A stretch of DNA of 8,023 nucleotides, taken from the NCBI GenBank assembly GCA_002785585.1, contig PEUI01000140.1:1-8023 (forward strand). The letters are read 5' to 3'. The first letter of the stretch is position 1, and each line of letters starts with the position of its first letter. Positions 1 through 5,758 of this stretch are shown here, one piece after another. Both the position numbers and the translations under genes were made by a program. The stretch comes from Lysobacterales bacterium CG02_land_8_20_14_3_00_62_12. GTDB lineage: Bacteria > Pseudomonadota > Gammaproteobacteria > Xanthomonadales > Ahniellaceae. Below the pieces are notes generated by a model that saw nothing but the letters and a program-made list of their open reading frames with translations, made no database searches and was not told the DNA's origin.

Positions 1-460
1 CGATGGTTCGGAAGCTGCCACCCTCGCGGCGACAGGCGTCGCTCCACAAAAATCCGCCTGGTAGCACGCAGCGTGGCGGGCGAGCCCTTGGCCAGCGTGG
101 CGCTGACCGCTTATGGCCGCGACGGCGCGAGCCATGACCTGGGCGTGCCCGAACGGCGCCGCGTTTGGATCGCTGCTCTGCGATATCCGCACCGCCAGCA
201 ACTGGACCGATCTGGGCAGCAATCCGCTCGGCGTGACGCTGGCGCTAGCGATCACCGGCCTCAGCGTTGATCGCCTTTATCACTGGCGCGCCCGCGTGCA
301 AACGGCGGCGTTCACGGTGACCCAGCCGGGCATCGTGGCGCCGCCCAAACCGGCGTTCGGTCCATGGCGCCGCGTGCAAGCCCATGCCGCGCTCGGCGAT
401 ATCCGCACCCACCTGCCGCCACCGCCGCCGGTGCTGATCTTTGCCGATGGCTTTGAGTGA
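1..460 (+). CDS. C-terminal part of a secreted FG-GAP/integrin-alpha-type repeat protein, 5' end outside the window, apparent frameshift
   Basis: This is the end of a larger gene that runs in from the left edge. From about 150 to the stop at 458-460, frame 2 reads ACPNGAAFGS, then GLSVDRLYHWRARV, PWRRVQAHAALGDIRT and finally VLIFADGFE. From memory, this LYHWRAR...PWRR...DIRT...FADGFE layout is the C-terminal module of long FG-GAP-repeat surface or secreted proteins in Lysobacterales; the repeats themselves would lie upstream. Frame 2 has stops at 62-64 and 104-106. Upstream, frame 1 is the coding-like one: it reads IRLVARSVAGEPLASVALTA with G/C-rich third positions from about 52 to 150, and stays open to 268. 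The coding frame therefore seems to switch by +1 between about 107 and 160. That could be a pseudogene, a recent mutation or a sequencing error. The family call comes from recalled motifs, so the module is fairly likely but the function is unknown. Confidence 0.55.
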
Positions 461-471
461 TGCCGTCTCGG

Positions 472-488
472 GGTCGTCAGCGATGACC
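472..488 (+). terminator. Weak hairpin just after the FG-GAP-type gene
   Basis: A 7-bp stem containing one G-T wobble (472-478 with 482-488) and a 3-base loop begins 12 bases after the stop codon at 460. No run of T follows it, so it is at best a poor intrinsic terminator and could be chance in GC-rich DNA. The rest of 489-560 shows nothing I can identify. Confidence 0.2.
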
Positions 489-560
489 GTTGGCGACCGA
501 GGCAGCACAGCGCATCCACGTCGCCGATGGCCCGCCAGCAAAGTCGACCGGCGGGTGGGC

Positions 561-590
561 AAAACCAAAAGGCCAGACCGAAGTCTGGCC
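561..590 (-). terminator. Rho-independent terminator of the tRNA-Ala gene
   Basis: On the minus strand this reads GGCCAGAC, TTCG, GTCTGGCC and then TTTTGGTTTT. It is a perfect 8-bp GC-rich stem closed by a UUCG-type tetraloop and followed by a T-rich tail. It starts 10 bases beyond the tRNA CCA end, so it terminates the tRNA transcript. The coding-strand direction is set by the T tail lying at the low-coordinate side (561-570). Confidence 0.92.
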
Positions 591-600
591 AGCATGGAGA

Positions 601-676
<76 letters not shown>

Positions 677-725
677 ACGGTGTTGACCTGAAGATCGCCG
701 ACCTTGACGACGCTCAGGGCAGGCG

Positions 726-754
726 ATGATAGCGACACCGATCCGCGCTGCCAA
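726..754 (-). promoter_or_regulatory. Sigma-70-type promoter for the tRNA-Ala gene
   Basis: On the minus strand there is TTGGCA (749-754), a 17-base spacer, then TATCAT (726-731). These are four matches of six each to TTGACA and TATAAT at optimal spacing. Transcription would start near 719, about 43 bases before the mature tRNA 5' end at 676, leaving a short leader for RNase P to remove. The bases just after the -10 are GC-rich (CGCCTGCCC), a discriminator type associated with stringent control of stable-RNA promoters; that regulation is inference. Confidence 0.75.
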
Positions 755-789
755 GCCAGATCACCGCGTCGAAGCATGGCCCGGATGCT

Positions 790-904
790 GTAGCCCGGAC
801 CGAGCGCAGCGGACTCCGGGATCGGAATCAAGCGGGGAAATCCCGCAACGGACCGATCCCCCGATGCAAGCCCACAGTGCTGCATCCGGACGCTCCGCAC
901 CTAC
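790..904. repeat. Degenerate GTAG...CTAC palindromic (REP-like) element
   Basis: The stretch opens with GTAGCCCGGA (790-799) and ends with CTAC (901-904), with a CTGCATCCGGA remnant at 879-889 on the right side. At its core are an 8-bp perfect inverted repeat, GGGATCGG (818-825) with CCGATCCC (853-860), and inside that a second 5-bp stem GCGGG/CCCGC (832-836 with 842-846). The outer arms match those at 5507-5653 but are diverged. It lies between the stop of the aminopeptidase gene and the tRNA promoter. The folded core could slow or end transcription leaving the peptidase gene, although no T run follows. Confidence 0.6.
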
Positions 905-914
905 CGTCGCGCAC

Positions 915-3593
915 TCACTTTGGCGTCTGCGCCGCCTTGAGCGCGGCACACAGGCGGATGCTCTCGACGGCTTGGGCGAGTCGGCGCGGGCCGCCCTCGA
1001 TCTCGCGCAGACGGGGGCCGTGCCAGGCGTCGATTTCGTCGGCTTCGGCATTGCTGCAGCGGTCGCTGGCATCGAGTCGAGCGAAGCCAGTGCCGAGTCC
1101 GCGCGGCCCCTTTTTCATCAATGCAGTGTATTCGCTGCGCAACCAGGCGCGGGCCGCGCTGCGGGTTTCCGGCTCGCCGAGCTGGGCGCCGACGACGAGG
1201 CTGATTTCATTGGAGCGGGTGTTGGCTTCGAGCGATACGGCGCGGGCACGGGTCGCCAGCTCAGCGTCGGTAAAGCGGCCGAGCGCGGTCAGCAGTTGGC
1301 CGCGCAACAGCGAATCGCCGGAACCGCGAAAGGTTTGCAGCATGGCCGCGAACACGCTGCTATCGCCATGCGCTGCGGCCATGGCCAGGGCCAATCCGCG
1401 CAGATCGGCAGGCACCGCGTCGGCATCGATCTGGTGAGCATCGTTGAGACCCAGAAAGCGCCGCCCGCGCGCGGCCAGATCCGCGCACAGTTCCGGGTCG
1501 CGGCCGAAATCGGCCAGCAGTTCCAGCAGGCTGGCACGCAGCAGACGGTCGTCGTCGCTTTCGTCCGGCTTGGGCGCCACCCCCAGAGCCGCCAGCCTTG
1601 GGCGATAAATCTGTCGAACGCGGGCGCGCAGTTGGCTGGATGCGGCGGCATCGGCGCTCAGTTGTTGATCGATCCATCGCACTAATTGAAAGGGTGCGGT
1701 GACCACTTGGCGCCCCGGCGCGCTGGCAAGTTGCGGTAGCGCCGCCAGCAACGTCGCCGGATCGATGGCGCCGGCCATGAACGCGGCGGCCAGCGAATCG
1801 GCGTAGGCGCGCTGCTCTTCGGCGTTGAGTTTGGCGAACGCCGCTTGCAGATGGGCTTGATCGGCGGCGGCCAGCGCGAACCGGTAGTAGCCACTGGCGT
1901 CGGCGTTCGGCATCACCCAATCCGGGCAGCGCTCGCCGTCCAGCGTTACCTCGCTATCGCTGCCGCTGATCAGGGTGCATTGACTGCGGGTTTGCTCGCC
2001 ATCGCCGCTTCGCACACAAAGCGGCAACTGCCAGGTTTGATCGGCACTGGCACTGGAGCCGACCGGCAGGTAGCGACTTTGCTGGATCTGCAAGCGGGGC
2101 TGCGGCCCCGCGCAATTGAGCGCGACGCGCAGAAACGGCACGCCGGGTTGATCGATAAAGCTGGCGAACGCAGCTCGCACGGCGCCGGGATCGGTGGCGG
2201 TGGCAGCAATGGCGGTGATCAAGTCGCTGCTGGTGGCATTGCCGCGGGCGTGGGCTTGCAGGTATTGACGGATGCCGCGCTGAAAGTTTTCCGGACCGAC
2301 AAAATGCTCGAACATGCCGAGCACGGCGCCGCCCTTTTGATAGGTGATGCCATCGAATGCGGCGGCGATCTCGGTGAAGTCGCGGATCGGCTCGCGAACG
2401 CGGCGGGTACTCGCCAGGCTGTCGCCGTCCATCGCATAGAGCGCACTTTCGATGCGATTGCGCTGGACCTGAAACTCCGGTTGCAGCTCGGCGACGATCT
2501 TGGCCGACATCCAGGTGGCAAACGCCTCATTCAGCCAAACGTCGTCCCACCACGGCATCGTCACCAGATCGCCGAACCATTGGTGCGCCATCTCGTGCGC
2601 TTGCACGCCCCAATAGGCTTGGCGCAGGCGCGCCGGGGTTTGCTCGTTGATAAACAACAGGCTGTCGCGATAGGTAATCAGCCCGGCATTTTCCATCGCA
2701 CCCGAAGCAAAGTCGGGGGCGGCCAGAATGTCCAGCTTGTCGAACGGGTAAGCAATGCCGAAGTAGCGCTCCAGCGCGGCGATGATTTCGCCGCTGTGGG
2801 CGAGCGCGTAATGCAGTTCCGGACCGCGGCCCTTGGCCGCGATGCCGCGCAATTTCAACGGCGACTGGCGCACCGCATTGGCCGGAATATCCGCCCAATC
2901 GACGATGTCCCAGGGACCGACCGCAAACGCGATCAAGTAGCTCGGCAGGTTTTCGGTACGGGCAAAGCGCAGCCGCTTCCAGCCGTTGGCCAGGGCGGTT
3001 GCTTCGACCAGTGCGGTATTTGCCACCGCCTGCTGATCGTTGGGCACGATCAAGGTAATGTCCCAAGGCTGCTTGAAGGCGGGCTCATCCAGACTGGGAA
3101 AGGCCAGGCGCGCGCTCTGCGGCTCCATCTGCGTCATCACGTAGGCTTCGCCTGCGTGCAGCAACTTGTAGACCCCTTGCAACTGATGACTGAAGGCGGC
3201 GCGATAGTGAATGCGCAGGGTTGCCGATCCGACCGGAATAACGCTGGCCGCGCGCAACTCAAGCAGACCAGAAACATGCGCCTGGCGGGCGCTCAATTTC
3301 AGCGTGCGGCCGTGGTCCAAGGTGAGCGTGGCGCTCTGAATGTCCAGGCCACGGCCATGCAGCCATAACGTCGAGGTCGGCGCGGTGACCTTGGCAATCA
3401 TCGTGGCGATGCCGGTGAAATCCTCGCGACTGGGATCGATGGTCAGTTGCAGGGCGAAGCGCTCGGCTTGCAAGGTGCCGGGTAGCCGCCCGGTGGGTAG
3501 CTCACTGACGGGTAAGTTGGGCGCGGCATCGAGTGCCGCCGAGAGCATCAGCAACAAAGCGCCACTGGCACACCGCAAATAAAGGGGCAGCAT
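915..3593 (-). CDS. Exported M1-family zinc metallopeptidase (aminopeptidase N-like)
   Basis: This 892-residue protein most likely removes amino acids from peptide N-termini in the periplasm or outside the cell. The N-terminus is a Sec-type signal peptide: Arg6, a hydrophobic stretch around residues 9-21, then a likely cut after ALDAA near residue 24. The M1 hallmarks occur in order: the QMEP...FPSLDEP segment (about 155-171), the substrate-binding GAMEN loop (298-302), HEMAH zinc ligands (333-337) and the third ligand Glu356 in LNEAF, which gives HEXXH-X18-E. The catalytic Tyr is at about 418 in GITYQKGG. From about 560 the WVMPNADASGYYRF stretch opens a helical C-terminal domain of the ERAP1-C kind. 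The length fits the large exported M1 enzymes. I chose the start at 3593 because AGGAG (3601-3605) sits 7 bases upstream and the signal peptide begins there. An in-frame start at 3647 would put 18 extra residues before it. All key catalytic residues are present. It is divergent from the SET gene with a 165-bp gap. Confidence 0.93.
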   Translation of the reverse strand: MLPLYLRCASGALLLMLSAALDAAPNLPVSELPTGRLPGTLQAERFALQLTIDPSREDFTGIATMIAKVTAPTSTLWLHGRGLDIQSATLTLDHGRTLKLSARQAHVSGLLELRAASVIPVGSATLRIHYRAAFSHQLQGVYKLLHAGEAYVMTQMEPQSARLAFPSLDEPAFKQPWDITLIVPNDQQAVANTALVEATALANGWKRLRFARTENLPSYLIAFAVGPWDIVDWADIPANAVRQSPLKLRGIAAKGRGPELHYALAHSGEIIAALERYFGIAYPFDKLDILAAPDFASGAMENAGLITYRDSLLFINEQTPARLRQAYWGVQAHEMAHQWFGDLVTMPWWDDVWLNEAFATWMSAKIVAELQPEFQVQRNRIESALYAMDGDSLASTRRVREPIRDFTEIAAAFDGITYQKGGAVLGMFEHFVGPENFQRGIRQYLQAHARGNATSSDLITAIAATATDPGAVRAAFASFIDQPGVPFLRVALNCAGPQPRLQIQQSRYLPVGSSASADQTWQLPLCVRSGDGEQTRSQCTLISGSDSEVTLDGERCPDWVMPNADASGYYRFALAAADQAHLQAAFAKLNAEEQRAYADSLAAAFMAGAIDPATLLAALPQLASAPGRQVVTAPFQLVRWIDQQLSADAAASSQLRARVRQIYRPRLAALGVAPKPDESDDDRLLRASLLELLADFGRDPELCADLAARGRRFLGLNDAHQIDADAVPADLRGLALAMAAAHGDSSVFAAMLQTFRGSGDSLLRGQLLTALGRFTDAELATRARAVSLEANTRSNEISLVVGAQLGEPETRSAARAWLRSEYTALMKKGPRGLGTGFARLDASDRCSNAEADEIDAWHGPRLREIEGGPRRLAQAVESIRLCAALKAAQTPK

Positions 3594-3600
3594 CCGTATT

Positions 3601-3605
3601 CTCCT
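3601..3605 (-). promoter_or_regulatory. Ribosome binding site of the M1 peptidase gene
   Basis: The minus strand reads AGGAG followed by seven bases (AATACGG) and ATG at 3593-3591. This near-consensus Shine-Dalgarno site decides for the 3593 start over the upstream in-frame ATG at 3647, which would hide the signal peptide behind a charged leader. Confidence 0.85.
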
Positions 3606-3758
3606 GTCGTTGGAGGATGGAGCGTAGCCAATCTGGATCAAGCCCACATTGGCCGATGGTCACGATTCGATTGCGCAGAGTGATCGAGAGCGACCTTCGC
3701 CAGTGCGCTTTGCTCACCGACTGGCTTATCATGCGCGCCCCTTGGCCAGTGTTTGCCC

Positions 3759-4241
3759 ATGAAACCCCTATTGGAAACCCGCCGCTCGGCGATCCACGGC
3801 AACGGCGTTTTTGCGGCGCGCGATATTGCCGCCGGCACCGAACTGATCGTCTACGAAGGCCGCCGCATCACCCACGCCGAAGCCGACGACGTTTACGGCG
3901 ACAGTGTCGAAACCGGGCACACGTTTCTATTCACGCTCGATGCGCAATACCTCATTGATGGCAACGTCAACGGCAACGCCGCGCGCTATATCAATCACAG
4001 TTGTGACCCCAATTGCCAGGCGTTTCTGCACGAAGCGCCGGATGGCGATCCCAAACATCAGTTCGTGATGATCGAAGCCGCGCGCGACCTGCGCTACGGC
4101 GAAGAACTGACCTACGACTACAAGATCACCCTGCAACAGCGGCACACCGCAAAACTGCAAAAAATCTGGGCCTGCCACTGTGGCGCTGCCTGCTGCACCG
4201 GCACCATGCTCAAGGAAAAACGCCGCCGCAATCGTAGCTAG
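3759..4241 (+). CDS. Small SET-domain protein lysine methyltransferase
   Basis: The 160-residue protein is almost entirely one SET domain and probably moves a methyl group from S-adenosylmethionine to a lysine of a protein. Visible motifs: HGNGVFA (13-19), the glycine-rich first SAM-contact strand of SET domains; INHSCDPN (78-85), the core NHSC pseudoknot motif; and GEELTYDY (114-121), with the conserved tyrosines of the active site. C139, C141 and C146 form a post-SET C-x-C-x4-C cluster, expected to bind zinc with the Cys of NHSC. No pre-SET or targeting domain is present. The last nine residues (KEKRRRNRS) are strongly basic and might contact nucleic acid or an acidic partner; that is a guess. 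The target is unknown, and bacteria of this group lack canonical histones. I chose ATG at 3759; a TTG two codons earlier is possible. No clear Shine-Dalgarno site is seen. A TATCAT at 3727-3732 could be a -10 box, but without a good -35. The stop codon falls at the edge of the repeat block that follows. Confidence 0.9.
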   Translation: MKPLLETRRSAIHGNGVFAARDIAAGTELIVYEGRRITHAEADDVYGDSVETGHTFLFTLDAQYLIDGNVNGNAARYINHSCDPNCQAFLHEAPDGDPKHQFVMIEAARDLRYGEELTYDYKITLQQRHTAKLQKIWACHCGAACCTGTMLKEKRRRNRS

Positions 4242-4310
4242 GTCGGCGCAAGCGCCGCAGCGGTAGGTCGGCTCAAGCGCCGCAGCGGTAGGTCGGCTCA
4301 AGCGCCGCAG
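4241..4310. repeat. 25-bp tandem repeat, 2.8 copies
   Basis: The unit GGTCGGCTCAAGCGCCGCAG plus CGGTA occurs at 4241-4265 (one mismatch, G for T at the eighth base) and 4266-4290 (exact), and its first 20 bases recur at 4291-4310. The unit is the outer part of the palindrome arm that follows, so the array looks like local duplication of one REP arm. The final G of the SET gene's TAG stop is the first base of copy one. Copy number is likely to vary between strains by slippage. Confidence 0.9.
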
Positions 4311-4395
4311 GCGCGGAGCCGACAATGTTCATAATTGCGCTGCGGGTGAAGGTGTCGGCTCCGGCGTTGCGCGCCTTGAGCCGACCTACCGCTGC
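4282..4395. repeat. Large inverted repeat (paired REP-like element) between convergent genes
   Basis: Two 43-base arms, 4282-4324 and 4353-4395, are reverse complements with 7 mismatches: the outer 21 bp and an inner 11 bp pair perfectly. A 28-base spacer separates them. Each arm is itself a hairpin (GTCGGCTC ... GAGCCGAC), so the DNA could form either one long stem or two small ones, the layout of paired REP elements. The arms carry GTAG at the left (4288) and CTAC at the right (ending 4389). It sits between the stops of the SET gene (4241) and the VIT transporter (4419), so as RNA it could act as a terminator in both directions, though T tracts are lacking. Confidence 0.88.
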
Positions 4396-4418
4396 CGGAA
4401 GCCACGACCTTGGTGAGA

Positions 4419-5477
4419 TCAACCGGCCGCACCGCCGATCAAACTGCCGATGGCATAGGTGATGGCGCCGGCACCGCCACCGATGGCGAGCATGCGCAGG
4501 CCGCCGATCAGCAGGTTGCGGCCAGTGAACAAGCCGATGGCGGCACCGGTCGCAAACAAGCCCAGCGCGGCCAGAGCGGTGCCGATGGTCGCCGCCTGCG
4601 GCAGTTCGGCACCGAACAGAAACGGCATCATCGGCACCAGGGCGCCCACGGAAAATGCCAGAAACGAAAACACCGCAGCACCGACGGGTGAACCCAGGTC
4701 ATCGGGATTGAGCCCCAACTCCTCGCGGGCGAGGACGTTCAACGCCACTTTGGGATCGGCCACCAGCTTCAGCGCCATCGTGCGCGCTTGTTCCAGAGGA
4801 ATGCCGCGGGTCGCGTAGATCAGCGCCAGTTCTTCTGCCTCGGCTTCCGGGTATTCCTCGAGTTCCTTGGCTTCCAAACCGATCTGGTACTCGAACATCT
4901 CGCGTTGCGAACGCACCGAAACATACTCGCCAGCGGCCATCGACAAGGCCCCGGCCAGCAAACCGGCAACGCCGGTGGTGAGCACGGTGGCGTTGTTGGC
5001 GTGGGCGCCGATCACGCCCAGAATCAGGCTGGCGTTGGATACCAGACCATCGTTCATGCCGAAAATGGCGGCGCGCAGATTGCCGCCGCCGAGGCCGCGA
5101 TGACGCGCGCCGATCTGGTCTAGCGACACCGGCATGGCATGCCCGGGCAGGGCGTGATCGTAAGCCGACAGCCCGCGAATCTTCATCGCTGCCAGCATTG
5201 GCCGAAGCTTTCTCGGGCCCAGACGCCGCGCCATCGCCGCCACCAAGCGCAGCCGTTGATCGGCTTTGAACTTTGGCACCGGGTGGCCACTGCTCGCGGC
5301 ATGTTCCGCCCAGTGCGCCGCCTGCGCATCGGCTTCGTTGCCAAGTCGCTGGAACAACACGGCCACCCGCTGCTCGGGCTCGATCAAGGCAAGTTGGCGA
5401 TACAACCAGGCCGAGCGCATTTCTTCGCGCCAGCCAGCGATCAAGGGCAGGTGCGACAGCGGCTTATTTCCCATCAT
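4419..5477 (-). CDS. VIT/CCC1-family iron/manganese transporter with N-terminal ferritin-like domain
   Basis: This 352-residue inner-membrane protein probably moves Fe2+ or Mn2+ out of the cytoplasm. The C-terminal part is a VIT1/CCC1 domain: helix 1 at about 136-158 (AAIFGMNDGLVSNASLILGV, the family signature with Asp143-Gly144), and helix 2 at about 165-188 with GALSMAAGEYVSVRSQ (Met180, Glu184). A Glu-rich cytosolic section follows at about 190-230 (EYQIGLEAKELEEYPEAEAE), matching the metal-binding helices of VIT1. Three more hydrophobic helices lie at about 266-289, 296-318 and 322-348. Residues 14-100 are a soluble helical region placed like the ferritin-like domain of MbfA-type exporters (WREEMRSAWLYRQLA, then NEADAQAAHWAEHA), but I do not see a clean ExxH metal motif there. 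The start is uncertain: two adjacent ATGs (5477 and 5474) have only a weak GGA upstream. The reading frame stays open to 5699, but that stretch is repeat sequence. The gene is downstream of the EF-G-like gene on the same strand, 281 bp away. Confidence 0.88.
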   Translation of the reverse strand: MMGNKPLSHLPLIAGWREEMRSAWLYRQLALIEPEQRVAVLFQRLGNEADAQAAHWAEHAASSGHPVPKFKADQRLRLVAAMARRLGPRKLRPMLAAMKIRGLSAYDHALPGHAMPVSLDQIGARHRGLGGGNLRAAIFGMNDGLVSNASLILGVIGAHANNATVLTTGVAGLLAGALSMAAGEYVSVRSQREMFEYQIGLEAKELEEYPEAEAEELALIYATRGIPLEQARTMALKLVADPKVALNVLAREELGLNPDDLGSPVGAAVFSFLAFSVGALVPMMPFLFGAELPQAATIGTALAALGLFATGAAIGLFTGRNLLIGGLRMLAIGGGAGAITYAIGSLIGGAAG

Positions 5478-5489
5478 GAGTAGGTATCC

Positions 5490-5511
5490 AGTGAGGTAGC
5501 AGTGAGGTAGC
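5490..5511. repeat. 11-bp perfect tandem duplication
   Basis: AGTGAGGTAGC occurs twice head to tail (5490-5500 and 5501-5511), 13 bases upstream of the likely transporter start. The second copy overlaps the left end of the GTAGCCCGGATGCAGCG palindrome, so it looks like a duplication of the element's border and flank. Confidence 0.9.
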
Positions 5512-5653
5512 CCGGATGCAGCGCCGCGGAAAAGCTCTTCAACAGCGGAGCTGGTTATCCGGGATATTCGTTCGATGCGATGGTGCCTCACCTGCTTGTC
5601 TCCCGGTTCGCAGCTCCGCTGTCCCGGATTCCGCTTCGCTGCATCCGGGCTAC
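5507..5653. repeat. GTAG...CTAC palindromic (REP-like) element upstream of the transporter gene
   Basis: A 17-bp perfect inverted repeat, GTAGCCCGGATGCAGCG (5507-5523) with CGCTGCATCCGGGCTAC (5637-5653), encloses two further complementary pairs: GCGGAA/TTCCGC (5526-5531 with 5629-5634) and a 12-bp pair, ACAGCGGAGCTG (5542-5553) with CAGCTCCGCTGT (5611-5622). The nested arms would form one long interrupted stem in DNA or RNA. It occupies most of the gap between the EF-G-like and transporter genes, and an RNA read through from the EF-G-like gene would carry it as a folded leader. Confidence 0.88.
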
Positions 5654-5676
5654 GCCACTGGTGGAATAAACAAGGC

Positions 5677-5738
5677 GTAGGGTGGGTGCAACCCACCATT
5701 GTTCGGCGTTTCAGAACGGTGGGTTGCAGCCACCCTAC
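5677..5738 (-). repeat. Second palindrome (GTAGGGTGG type), possible terminator of the EF-G-like gene
   Basis: Two 25-base arms, 5677-5701 and 5714-5738, are reverse complements with three mismatches, and a 12-base loop lies between. Each arm holds its own GGTGGGT/ACCCACC pair. The element begins 20 bases after the stop of the EF-G-like gene. On the minus strand it is followed by the moderately T-rich GCCTTGTTTATT, so it may end that gene's transcript. The GTAGGGTGG/CCACCCTAC ends place it in a different repeat family from the neighbouring element. Confidence 0.8.
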
Positions 5739-5758
5739 GGGTTGCGTCGCGCTGGATT

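Noticed and set aside
726..3368. Long plus-strand open frames (up to 507 codons) opposite the M1 peptidase
   Set aside because: They are antisense shadows of a GC-rich gene. Their protein content is low-complexity, with no recognisable domain, and the minus-strand frame has complete M1 motifs.
3594..3647. Start of the M1 peptidase at 3647
   Set aside because: The signal peptide and AGGAG site both point to 3593. The extra 18 residues would mask the export signal.
3704..3732. Promoter for the SET gene (TGCGCT, 17 bases, TATCAT)
   Set aside because: The -10 is fair but the -35 matches poorly, so it is mentioned only in the gene entry and not called.
4241..4310. Possible CRISPR array
   Set aside because: The 25-bp copies are directly adjacent with no spacers, and no cas genes are nearby. 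It is a tandem repeat of a REP arm.
5478..5699. Upstream extension of the transporter reading frame to 5699
   Set aside because: The extra 74 residues are a translation of the two palindromic repeats (for example WRSPDAAKRNPG) and carry no domain. The start at 5477 fits the protein better.
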